The translations under genes and the position numbers were made by a program. Below, in pieces: positions 1 through 13,200 of a DNA stretch of 64,000 nt. A model generated the notes under the pieces. That model was not told the origin of the DNA, did not search any database, and worked only from the letters and a program-made list of their open reading frames with translations. The first letter of the stretch is position 1, and the number at the start of each line of letters is the position of its first letter. Source of the DNA: Thunnus maccoyii (lineage: Eukaryota > Chordata > Actinopteri > Scombriformes > Scombridae); the NCBI RefSeq assembly GCF_910596095.1, contig NC_056534.1, forward strand, positions 37,123,588 to 37,187,587, in the 5' to 3' direction.

Positions 1-1262
1 GATTGCCTACCCATACTGCATGCTGTGTATGTGTGTGTGTGTGTGTAGTATTTTTCATCTTTGTGGGCATCTGTGCATATGTATAACTGAGTATGTCTGC
101 ATGTATCAGTATAGGTGCGTGCATTTGTATAAAAATAGGTGTTTTCTTGCACATGATGGATAGTAAAAGGATTCTGTTTGTGCTCAGACATGATTATCTG
201 TCTGATTCTCTCTCAGATGGGAAATACAAGGCTATCACAAGACAGAATGCTGATGATGGATGTTTCTGCAAAACCTTTGTTCAAATATGCTTTTGGATAT
301 TCAGTGCCAATGTTGTTTTTAAAATTATTTATCCCCAGAATATATATGCATGGCCGTATGGCATCGTTGAGGTATGGTTAAGTGTAGGTGACTAAAACAT
401 CTGGTTAAGGTTAGAAAAAAAAAAACATGATCATGTTTGATGAATAAAACATGAAACGTAGGTCTGCTTTGTTCAACTGAACGTAATATTTAAACCTGAA
501 TGCTGTTCCTGGATGTAAATCACATGCAGCCAATTCATCAAATATGAATGTGATTCCTACACACAGCTGTGTTGCATCTCTGCCCTGCTGCACCTAAAAG
601 ATACGAACAACACCAATGAAATACATAGAGGTAAAAACAGGCAGAGGTTTTACTTCATGTTGTCTGGCTAGTACATTGCACATTTTGAGACAAATATTCA
701 AAACTTTCCAGTGAAAAACAAATGATTCCATGTATTGTTATTTGCCTCTTTGCTGAGACTCTACAGAGTGTGAAATGCACACCCTAAGATTTACTCTAAG
801 CCATGCAGGAACTGAATATAAATAGACTACTATTTACACGCTTGTATCGCCTGGAACTCAAAGGGCTGTTTGGTGACTCATTATAGTCTCAAAGTTGAAC
901 ACTAACAAAAAGACTAAATTGAGGTGCCAGTCAGATCTCTTCCCTATCTATTATCCTCGGCCAAATTTACAGGTTGACTTGGGATGAGTTTAAAGTTCAG
1001 AACAAGGTTCATATCATCTAAATTGCTTGAATTTTAGTTACTGTTACACCTTGATATCATCCATTTAAACACTGATCCACATGTGTTTTATCTTTACATG
1101 TTTTTGTTATCATATGTTCACCATTTACACTTGTAGCTTCTGCAAAATATGAAGTAGTTCCTCATCTTACTATGTGGTAACTCTACCCCAGACACAATTT
1201 ATTTGACATAAACAGAACCAATCAAATACACTGAAGCTTTATGATGACCTTTGACCCTACAG
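1..1262. other. Upstream intron or 5' flank of plppr2
   Basis: No coding exon was recognised here. The stretch is AT-rich, with a short (GT)n run near 28-47. It ends in a pyrimidine-containing splice-acceptor-like sequence with AG at 1261-1262. That implies at least one noncoding, or N-terminal, exon of plppr2 further left, outside the window. Confidence 0.6.
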
Positions 1263-1373
1263 ATGATCGACAGTCGGCTGTCGGCACAGAGGAGGGAGAT
1301 GAGGAGCTTTCCCGGAGACAGAGGCCAGCAGAAGACCAGTACCTACATCGTGCCCTGCTTCCTCTTTGTGGAG
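1263..1373 (+). CDS. plppr2: plppr2 coding exon 1 (residues 1-37)
   Basis: The 37-codon exon encodes a polar N-terminus followed by TYIVPCFLFVE, the conserved start of transmembrane segment 1. The ATG follows directly on an AG acceptor, and a GTGAGT donor at 1374 closes the exon in phase 0. Because the ATG abuts the acceptor, an upstream exon could supply an alternative N-terminus. The ATG used here is the first Met in the exon's frame and gives a family-typical length. Confidence 0.85.
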
Positions 1374-4300
1374 GTGAGTGTTAAGATAAATATAGACAGC
1401 ATGAGGGATCACTTTGTCTTCATCAGGTTTGACTCACATCTGAAAATTTGAGTCTGATCAAACCTGAACGTTGAAAGTTGTGTTGAAAGATGTTTGTTGA
1501 GCCTATAACTGAAGGCAACTGAATATCCTGATTCTTTTCTAAAGTCTACAATCTTAAGCTGTCGTGTGCTGATATCGTGGCCTGTAGTCGCTGTGTAAAT
1601 GCTGCATGGTTATGTATGAACATGGGTAGAAATGAAGAGGTCGGCGTTTGTACCTCGAGGGCTCTGGAAGTGTTGGAAGTTGGAGTCACACAGAGCAACC
1701 TGATGGATAAATGAATGCACATCTTACAGTCTTTAGCATATGAATGTTCTCTCTCATTTCACATCTCTTTCTTCTATCATTTCACATGTTTCTCATGGCA
1801 GATTAGCAACAATGAGTGTCAGTTGGGAAACTGCATGAATTAGCAGGCTTTGTTTTCAATTCACTGACTCCCAAAAGAAGTGATTGGTTTGATTAAATTG
1901 TCACAATTGGGTAATTACCCTCAGTTCATGCATCACCTAGTGATAAGATTCAGCGGGAGGATGAGGGGATGTGCTGAGGTATTCTCTCAACCAAGGCCCT
2001 CTCCAGTGACCTTTTTGCTCATAAGCTCCTTGATTCCTTTCCTCCACTCCCCGCACTCTTCCCACGACTCTTCTTCTCGCCGTGTAATCCGTAAATGACC
2101 TGGTGGAGCGCTCATGTCCTCAGCTGCATTTCCTAATTAATTGGCCTAATTAAGAACGGAAACCCAATTAGCCCGTGCCACCGCTAACGTGCTTCAAGCC
2201 CGCAGGTCCTCTGAGCTACAGCAACGATGTCTGAATGAGCTGAACGAGCAGTTTTTTTTCTTATTTTTTTGTAGCATTAACATTCAGTCTTTGCTTTTGA
2301 ATTCAGCTTAACAGTATGATCTTATTTCGGTTCAAATATTAAAATTTAAGGTTGGTAGTAATTGTCAAGTCAAACAGTGCTGTGGAAAGTTGACTGGATA
2401 AGTCAAAAGTTCAAGTTTTGTAATAGTCGATACAGCTAACAGGCAAACAAGAGAGCTGAAGATAGATATGGATGTGGTTTTGTTTTTTTTCTCTTAACAC
2501 AGATCTTGTGAAAAGTTGCGCTTTTTTCAAAAAAGTTTCTAGTGTAAACTAAATTTACCAAGTGCCATCTTTCTTTAGTGCCCCTGCAACAGCATCCAAT
2601 CTCTTTAACTGAATCTCCTGGAGGATTTTCTTCAACCTTGCTCTTCTTCTCTTTCATTGTACTGGTTCACTCATTCACAACATCCTCTTGAGATCATACT
2701 ATAGCTGTTTCATCTGCTCTTTTGTGCCGCATCCAACACATGAATCCTGCCCTCTTTCTACATAACAATGTCCCCCAACACACCTCTGTTACCGCTGCAT
2801 CTCTTTATAGCGCAAAAATCCCACAGTCCCTGCAGGTTTCACGCACGCACGGTCTTAAGCTTGCTTTTATTTTCTTGCATTGTGCTTTGGTATTGGCTTG
2901 TTCTCGGCATCCTCTTGAGGACTTGTTATGATGATTTTCCAGCTTTCCAATTTTTTCATAGTGCGTCTATAATATCTGCAGGCTTATCTGTCAGTAGCGC
3001 TCCTCCCCTCCTCCAGTATTCCCTTTGACGGTCTCTTGAGTACTGCCCAGTCACTCTTTTTATACAGATCCTGTGCATCACTCCTCTCCAGCATTCATTC
3101 CCTTGAGTAATTACATCTTTTGCACGATGGATCTCTCCATTATTCCTCTTTACTTGTAAAGCTTCATCTCCACCTCCCACTCAAAAGCGTGTCTGCCATT
3201 GCAAAGACCTCCACTCTCCTCTTCTCTCCTCAGCGCTTCTCTCCAGCTTCCTGTTTCATTTCTTCATTTTCTTCTTCTCCATCCATCCCTTCATCTTTTT
3301 GCTCCTTCTCAGGGCCTCAGTGAACCTTGTCCTCATGTTCACCTCATATCGCAGACATCTTCGTGCTTGGAGAAAGGGTGTTACATGCAATATAAGCTAT
3401 AATATGTAACTAAAATGTCTGAAAATGACTTGACCACCCAAATGTTTCCAACAATTTTCAGACCAAGAGAAATCCATATTTGAATCAAGGTAATGGTCCA
3501 TTTCATTTGGTCACCTGTCAGCGGCGTCGTACCTCCTCTACCAAAGAGTAAACATCGGCGTTGTGGTTGTTGTTTTAAGCCATGTTTTCATGATAAACCT
3601 TTTTAGATCTTGCTCGTTGTTAAGTATATATTTTAACCAGATGAAGGATTTTAGTCATCAAATGTCTGAAGTTATCAGAGAAACAAGCTGAGCAAATGTT
3701 AGCAGCTATTTGGCTCACAAATAGTTCCTCCTGGACGTTCTCTGTCCGCCGACCAGCCTCAGAGAAACACTGATTTTTAACGTGAAACTGCTTTATTTGC
3801 TGTTTTTACCAGTTTTAATCACTGAGTCCGTTTCTCTGCGGAGAATTCAGCCGCCGGTAAAAACCTCATGAACAATGAACACTGAAGTAATCCTAACCGG
3901 GAGAAGCTGACTGCAATGCTGGTTGTTTAACAATGAAGACAACAACTCCCATGATCCCACACTACTCTGCGACATCATCAAATTGTTTCTTTTGTTATTG
4001 TTGTGATGGAGAAGCCCCCTAGCGCCAGAAATGACATATTGTGCCTTTAATTGCCCCTCTCTCTCGAGGGTTGCCTCTACTGTTTTTATTTGCTCTCACA
4101 CAGCCAGAGGTGGAAAGATATGAATCTGGCTTGACTTTAATCGCTTTATATGCACCTGAATGAATATGTGTGCATTTCAGTAGTTTAATAAAGGGCATTT
4201 TTAAATTCAATTCCCCCATCTGCTGTGTTCATATTGGAGCAGCTTGCTGTAGCATAGCTCCCCCCGGAGGGCACTCACTCCTTTGTTGTTACATTACCAT

Positions 4301-7216
4301 CTCATTACCCGTTTCTGTTTTAATTCAAAAGCAGAGTCTTATTCCTCTTCTACTCTTGTGATGTTGTTGCTGATTCCCTCTCTCTTTTCCTCTTCTTCTC
4401 ACTATCTCGCTCTCTGTCTTGTGCTGTCTGCCGCTCTCTGTCTGCTCTTCCTCTTTATCAGTTTATCTGTATGAAGATGGCCCTTCTCCTCTCTCTCAGT
4501 CAGTCTCACTGTCAGTTCATCGCTTCTTGTCTCAAGGCTTGTAGCTAACTTTGATTACTATGTCTCTCTTTCTCTCGGTTCACACTTTCCATACTTCCTC
4601 CATCTCTACTCTCTTCATCTCTTTTCTCTCATAGTCATTATTTCTCATCCCGTTTCCTTCTTCTTTTAAATTGTGAGAACTGGACTAATCGGGGAAGATT
4701 ATACACAATTTCACTTTTAGTAGCATGGGAGGAAAATAACGTAATGGAAAGCAGATGAGTTGTCCCTCTCTCTGTTGCGCTCTCTGTCTTTTACTCCTCT
4801 CTCAAGTCTTCTTAGCTCCACACTGCTGCCGACACATCTGTCACGCTGCGAAGCCACACAAGAGACTGGTCCGAGGCCTAACAGAGGCACTGCTTCAAAG
4901 GGCCCTCTTTAAAAAGTCATTTTGATACAACTGATTCCTGACTTGCTTTAGATGCTGGTGGGTGGGAGGAGGGTTGTAAGTCGATGTGATCTAGGCCAGA
5001 CAGAACTACTGTGAAAATCTGTCCTGAAGGTGAGCTCAGAGGGACTACAAGTGGATTCTTTGAGTGGATCTCACTCAGCATACAACTTGTAGCCAGTGAA
5101 TAGTAGTTTGGTGTAATTATAGTAAGATATGATAATCATTAGTGTTAACTGAGAGTGGATGTACTGTAGCTACAAATTCATGGCACCCAGCCTTCGCAGA
5201 ATGTGTCCTGGCTCTCCAGCTTTGCTGTTCAGCCTCGACTGCCAGCTCAGAGTAACAGAGCTTCTTCCTTCTTCGCTCCATCCACATGCCTTGTGGCTGC
5301 ATCCTCCTGTGGCACACAGGAGAGTTTTGTAAAGTAAACAGACTCCTGAGCATTGGACCACATCATATTTCAGGTCTATGGCTTATGCTGTCTCTGAGCT
5401 GTTGGTCCATGCTTGCTTGCATCTTTCATTCCCCAGCTTCCTGTAAATACCCCGATTTGTGCATACTCAGTCATTTCTGCCTCCTCAGTAATATTTCTCT
5501 CATTTTGCTTCATGTTTCTCTGTTTATATATACATGTTATACCGTACTATACTAGTCAGTAGTGTGACGTTTCGGTGGTCAGATGGGTTGATGAAACGCA
5601 GGTCTTTGGAATGAGAGCCGACTGTTCGTTTCCCGTTTTCTCCTGGCAGTCAAAGTTGTTTACTTTCAGCCATGACTACAAACGTTCCCTTAGTGCAACC
5701 AAGTGGTTATTATTGTAACCATGGTGATGAAGGCCACCTAACTTTAACTACCCAGTCATTTTCACCCAGACCATATTATTTTTGCAGCTGTAATTTTTCA
5801 CAGTTTTGGGTGGCTCCGACAAATTACACGAGAAAGATATGGCTGCAGCGCAGCAGCAGACACGCTTCCAGTGTGGACGTTGCAAGCGTGACAGACACAG
5901 CAGTTCAGCGACACACACACACGTGCACGTGCCGCTCACGCATCCAGTGTGTCCCAGGGCGTGACACCAGTTCTGTTTTCAGAGCACTCACTCCCTGTCT
6001 CCTTCAGGATTGACTACAAAGTCCTGCTACTCGCATAAAAATCCATCAACGGATTTGTTCTTCCCTACCTACAGGAACTGATCACACCACAAACCTCCAC
6101 CCACACCCTCAGATCTACCAGCAGCTTGCTCCTCCGGGCCCCCAGCAGTACTAAGCTCCGCACCAGGGATTGAGCCTTCTGCTCTGCTGCACCACGCTCG
6201 TGGAACAGCCTTCCTAACCATCTGAGGGCAGCGCAGACCCTCGTCTCTTTTAAAAACCTTTCTATTCAGCAAAGCTTTTTCATCTTAACTCTTATTATTA
6301 TTATTAATATTATTTTCTTTACGTTGTGTGTTCTGTTTTATTGATAGTGTAGCACTTTGAGTTTCACTATGACTGACCATCTCCCTGTGACTGCGTGCAG
6401 CAAAAAACACATACATTTCCTACAGAATGTATTTGGCATGATTAGTGATACATAAATCTTACAGTATTTCTTCCTGAAGGTTACCGAGTAAACTTGCATT
6501 TTGTTTCATCTGTCTTGTTGCTGATCATAGGCTCTTCAGCGCCTGGTTTTGCTGCCAAGTGCATCAATATCAGGAAGCAGTTACCCTGAGTTTTGACAGG
6601 ATATATGTTGTTGTCTGAACACGGAGGTCGTCTGGCATCTTTCACCGTTTCGGTTTTTGGTGTGAACTAGGCAGCACTGCATAGGTATCTCCAGTAATGA
6701 ATAGCCTCCTAAATGCATCAGGCCCACAGTTCTTTACAACAAAGCATCTTCCTCTCTGCATGTACGTCCATATTCCCTGCTGGGTTTGACGCTGCCTCAG
6801 TACATCGTCTACCTCCAGGCAATTTGTTGTTTCTGTTTACTTTTTTCTAAAGATGTTTTGTTCCACACAGCTTGACTTGTGCCAAGACCAAGACCTCCCA
6901 ACCGAACTGTACTGTACTCACAGTTTCTCCATATCTAAGCACCAAATATGCTTAATAAACTACTCTATTAGTGTTCTTTTTCATACTTGCACCAGACTAA
7001 AGTAGACTATACTCTACAAATGATTATCTTTGCTCTCTAACCTCTTTATTGGCAATTTATACACCATCAACATCTCTTATTCCCACATAAGAGAGACAGA
7101 GATGGTATGAGAGAAAAAAAAATGGAATATCTTATAGATTCATTCTTTGGTGTTAGTTTTCATGCTCATTTTATAAAAATGCTCACACAAGTTCTTTTTG
7201 TGTCCCTTCCTTCTTC

Positions 7217-7254
<38 letters not shown>

Positions 7255-10200
7255 ACCACAAAGACACAGTAACAGCTCATTGTCACATTATTCTCCCCTA
7301 GTTTTCCCCTCATTATCTCTCAGACTCCATGAATAGCACCTGCCCGCCTGTCTGCTGTGCTGGGATTTCTGTGCACTCTGGGTGGATGTTTGAAACACTT
7401 GTTAGCTGGCTGCTTCCCACCTCTTATCACTTTAGGTAGGCAGGGATGAGAGACCCCCGTATATCACAATATAGGTTCATATCATTGCTGTATATTGAGT
7501 AGAGTAGATTATCTCAGCTGCAGCACTGAGGCTACTTTATCTTATCAGAAATAGAAATATAAGATCCTTGCTTGATTGCTCATGTAATATATTCTGTCTC
7601 TCGCTTTTGCTGCTTCCAGAGCTACATGCAATTATAGGATTCAGAAATGCGTACTGATTCTCGCTGCTGCCCATGCTGCATGTTGCTCTGAATGAGGTCA
7701 GCTAAATGCTTAAAGAGTCTAATTCCGAAATCAAGATTCATTACAATTTATGAAACTGGCACTCGTTCTGGCTCAAGGACAGATTGCATCAAAGTCAAAC
7801 TGAAATTATTTCCTTGCTTCCAAGAAGTGACATTAAAAAGATCTTTATTAGTCAAAAGGAATTTATATCACACAGTAGTTTGTTTTAAAAATTAATACGT
7901 ATTTATTGTGTTTATATATTTAAATAGAGAGCTTTGGGATAAAAAAACCAACTTAATTGCACTGTAGGGTTTTATCCATAGAACAAGCTTGTTTGTGTGA
8001 GCCTTCATCTGCTTTTATTCTTCCCTGTTTGCAAGATGCGGGGGCATGTGCACTTGAGGACTGGTGATTTTGTAAAATTATGAGATTGTTCTTTGGTGTG
8101 TAGCAGTGTACATTTCAATGTGTTATATTCACCCGCACAGTCCACTGGCACAAGCAAACTCTGCATGTGTCACTCTGTTATAGACAGAAGGAGAAAGGAG
8201 GAAGAGGAAGGAAGAATGGGAGTGAGGGAGTGAAGCTGGAGGTGCAGAGCTGATGTACAGACTTTTGACAGAAAGGATGATTGAGAGACATGGGAGGAAA
8301 TAAAGCAAAAAGAGTGTGGGTTTAAAAATGATTGAGGAAAGAGTCAACAAGGCATGGTGGTAAAATACACCCAGTAATCAGATGAAGAATAGAGGTAGAG
8401 GAGGAGAGCGAGGGAAAATCTGGAAAAGATGAATGCCTGCTTTGAACCTCTTCCTTTCCCTTGTTCCCTCTTTGTATTTTACTTTTCCTTCCACTTCACC
8501 CTCTTCTACTCTCATATATCCTCATTTACTCCCCTACGCCTCCTCTCTCCCCTTTTTGTTTTCTCTTCTCTCTGCTGCCTCCCTCAGTTTTTATTTCCCA
8601 GTGGCACGCTCAGCTTTGCCCCGGCACATTTTGTGATATCCTAATGTCTCATTAAATGTTTTATCCGTCTGTTTATCTTCCACCACTTTCCCTCTACTGC
8701 TCCCCGTCCTCTCTTTAAGACTTTGTCCCTCTGGCTTGTCCACTGTTTTCTATCAGTCAGCTCATCTATCTTGCACTTGTCTTGTTCAATGTGTTGTAAT
8801 ACAAACCAGTGACACCAGGAGGCAGTCAAGCCCATTCGTTTGCTTGTTCACTATCACATGCCTCAGTGAGTATTTTGGCTTTTTTTTTTCCTCTATAACA
8901 TTTCTATGAGATTTATGCAGATGAGTATATTTGTTATGGGGTGGTGTGTGTATGATTTTGTTCCTGTGTGTGTTTGTGGTCTAAAAATCAGACCTTGTGT
9001 GTTTTTTTTTTAATCAACTGCTGAAAATCAGAGAGATGAAACCTCAGCTGCTGTGAAATATTCACCGGGTCTAATCACATGACCAAGTGATTAAATGAAC
9101 TCATCAGGGAACCAAATCACACACACAAAAAAAGGAGAGGTGTTTCAGCCTCATCTCATGCTAATTTGGGGAGGCTTGTTTGCTGAAGACTGAGGGGAGT
9201 AACACTGTCAAACCACCTGAAACCAACCTGACAATAATATAAAAGCCTTGTTGCTGCTGCTGCTGCTGCCAGGTTTCTGCTTACAGGTGTTTATTTCATG
9301 TTTTGTTGTGAGTAAAGGTGATAGATGCATTTTATGTGTACGTTCAAGTAGTATATAATGTATTCATGAGCACACTTTAAAAACAGATGTACGCTTAGTA
9401 CGATATGCTACAGAGAATTATGTTGAACGATGTCATATTATCTAAGAATCTTTATGTCCCCAGTTGAGTTCTGATATTTTATCAATCAATGTTGAAAGTG
9501 GACAGTTTGTCAGCCTGAAGCAAGAGAAGTGCTGTGTCATAACAATAATATAGAAAATGAATTTTACGCAATATGAATTTTGATTTCTATTGGTCTCTTT
9601 ACTCGCTTTGTTTAGTGAGACGAATCTTTTTAGAAATGGATTTTGTAAATATGGATGACGCGCAAAGACTGAGACTTGTGTAAGTTGTAGTTGTATATTG
9701 GTTGTGATGTCACAAATCATGCTCACTGGTCCACCTCTTAAACATCAGAGTTTAGGTGATGAATGTGAAAACAAACTCTGCACATACATCATTCTGCACA
9801 GTGAAGCTCAAACATCCAATTGAAGGAACAAGAGGAAAACTCATTTTTGAGGGGAGGGGGACTTTAAATTAGCCAGTTACATGGAGAAATGAGAATTAAA
9901 ACCCCTTTATAATGATAAACTTCTTTCTTCTGCTATTCAGTGTACTATTTATGTGAAATTTTTCACAGAATATTTGAAAGCATACAGAAGAAATGATCTT
10001 ATAACTGATGTTTTTGGGGGTTTTGTATATGTGTTACCAGAAGATGCATGTTATATATATATATTTTATTTATAAGGGTGTCTTGTAATCCCATGACATG
10101 ACATGACATGACATGGAAATAAAAACTAACTACTAGGAAGGTAAAATATAGGTTTATATGATGTGTGCAGTGACACACCACACTCACCAAAGTGTAAAAG

Positions 10201-13200
10201 AGGACACACTGCTCATCTTCCTGCACGCTGGTTAGAACTCATTGATACTATAGCTTCCACTCCTCCTAAAATGCACCAGACATTTAGACAGCTAAGATAA
10301 AGCAGCATGTCTCCAGTTCATCCTGAGCGCTGTGACATTCGTTTTTCTCTCTGCGGGGGGTGCTGTCATCTCGACACCAGCCTCCGTCCGCACATTCTCA
10401 CCCTCCGTAAACATGTTTGACTTTATCAGTTGACTTTTCTGCCATCTGGCCGCTCCTCGCAGGCCAAGGGTAGACACACACCGCTTATGTGCAAGTTCAC
10501 AGTTTTTGCCCCAGGAGACATTAGCGATGCCCACATCTCTTCCCACCGCCCCTTTTTCCCTACATAACACATTACTATTGTCACATTTTATTTTTCCCAT
10601 TTCGAGTTAAAGGGCTTTTAAGAGCAGGAGATTTTCCTCTGTTTCTGTCACATCAGTGCCATATTAGTCTCTTTGATTTCCTTGCTTTCGCTCCCTTTTG
10701 AAGTTCAGAGGTATGAGCATTAAGCTGTAATTACACAGCCTGATAAGTCCTTTTAGTTTACTGGGTCAGCCAGAAAAAAGGGTCATCTTCTTAAATCTTC
10801 CTTATTTTATAAACTCTGGTTTCATCTTGTGGCTAAATTTATGCTGACAGGTCTTAGTGGTTAAATTAAGTTGGGTTTCACTGCATTAACAGTCTAATCC
10901 CTCATTTGTCATTCATTAAAAAAAAACACCTATTCCTACCTACGCTGTGATATAAGCAGGATCTGAATCTGGAAAAGGTGCAGTTAAGTTGAGTAAGACC
11001 TCAAACATTATACAGACTGTGTACTATTTATGATTACAGTCACTGTCACCCAGAGAGAAATATGAAACAACAATAATTGTGTCTTATTCATCCTTCAGTT
11101 GGATGTTTACAAGGCTCTGTAGGTTTAAGTGGGAGTTTGTGATGCATGAGCCTTTGAAACCTCATTGTACACTGTTGTATTACTTCAAAAAAAAATGCAT
11201 AGTGCACTAGCTTTCTTTTCTTCATTCTTGAAAGTACTTCTAAAGATTCATTTTTGTCAAACAAACATGTGGGCAGAAGCCATTTGTCTTCATTGTCGGC
11301 CTGGTGTACCACTGATCTCAAAGTGGGAAAGATAAAAGTATGTGATTTGTTGAAAGATGGGGATATAGACGGGGTTGGTGACATTCTCTGTGAGTTTAAT
11401 CTCAAACTGCCAAATCTTTTGAGATGAAACAGAGAGAGAGAGAGAGAAAGCTGAGAGGCAAAGTCTTCTGTGATAATAAAATAATGAGAAAATAATAAAT
11501 ACAGCCTTTTTTTTTTTTCATTTCACAAGAACTGCCGCTCCGGATTTATTGCTCACATCACTGAACTACTGAACTAAACTGATCAATTTCACATTCAGAG
11601 ATGACAACAAACTTCCAAAAGTCCAAAATTACTTTGAAAACTCGATTAAACTGTTGCCTTTGAACCTTTGATACGGGATAAAATGAAAATCCCACCGGAC
11701 TCCTCTATTTGGCTTCTTGACAAAGTGTTTGGGGATCCAGGTCTTTATTTAAGAAACCAGTCTTGTTTGTCTCTCCATCATTTTGTGTTGGGAAGTTGCA
11801 GACTTGAGGAAAAATGAATGTGATATAGACTAGAAACCTCTTTAATAGTAGATATGATAGTCAATCAGCCCAGGCTTGTTAGGCAGCGTACGATGGCCTT
11901 GTGTGGGTTTGTGTGCCGGAAGCAGCTGCCAATGATTTTATATTGTGGATGTTGAGAGCCAGAGCTGCTCGTCTACATGTATGTAGACTGGAGAATGAAA
12001 CAATATGTAGACAATGGTTAAAAGTTGCACAGAGCTTCAGACTGAGGTGTCTCAGTTGAATCAGCAGTACCAGCAACCAATCACATCAGCCATTTGATTA
12101 CTCTGATGCTGGTTTTATTAATCAGATGTTTAATTAGATGTGATGATTTGTTGAAGATTGATTGGTCATTTATTTCAAACCCTCTCTGCAAGCCAGATAT
12201 CCCAAAAGATCACTCAGAGACAAGTACAACAAGCATTAGAGTCAGACCACAGTGCTTTGATATGTTTCTCCTACAAGTACATCATCCATAAAAACCAAAC
12301 ATTTTCATTTGCTTTTACAGTTTGAAGGGAACAGATGTCCATTTGAGGTCTGGACTCTGAACAATATTGAGGAAAAAAAGGGAAAGAGTCAGGCGTTGAC
12401 ATGTGGACGAACAAAGTGAACAGACCTCTGAGTGGAGGTGACAGGTGACAGACTGAGGCTGAGGCCTTAGTGAAGAAGATTGTTGGAAATCCAGCTCGAT
12501 ATTATCACCCAAAATCACTTATTGCTGGACTTCATATGTAATTTATGAGGTGCAAGAGCAGGGTCGTTTAGGGACAATGAACCAGAGCTTGATTTGCACT
12601 GACTGTGACCGAGAGTTATCTGCAGAGAACCTCCTCTGACATCTACAATGACAAACACCTTAAGGTAGCTGCCATGTGATGCCTGTAAATTTGTCAGTAG
12701 TTTCATACTGTATTTGCCATATTTGTATGCAGATTAATAGCCCAAGGTGACCTTTGAGGGATGTGCCTCTGTGCTAATTAGAAAGCATCAACTTGAAGTT
12801 GCTTTGACCTTTATCAGGGGTTAAAGTGGGATCTGGCAGGTGGGGGGACCCTGGAAAGATCTGGTGTAGTGGTGCAGCGGGGAAAAATGACTCACCTCAA
12901 AATAACTCCCAAATTGATTTGTACCTTCTGATTTGTTGAGTGAATATCTTGATGGCATCAGCCGGAAGGAACACCAGGCTGCAGCACATGAAAAATGAAC
13001 TTGCTTGACATTATTATGTATGAAACTGCCAAACAGATTTATTTACTTATCAACTGAAGGCGCCAGAACGCCGTTCCAGATCGTTCCAGCCCACTTTGAC
13101 CCCTGACCTTCGTGAATATTTAGAGAAATTGAATGTGGCTGCACTTCATACAGGAAAATGGACGGTTATGTGTTCATGTGGGAGGGAAGGGAGATAAAAT

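Noticed and set aside
4000..4040. CTCF-like CCCCCTAGCGCC word
   Set aside because: It lies at the end of a dispersed repeat that carries this word generally, and the match to the CTCF core is incomplete.
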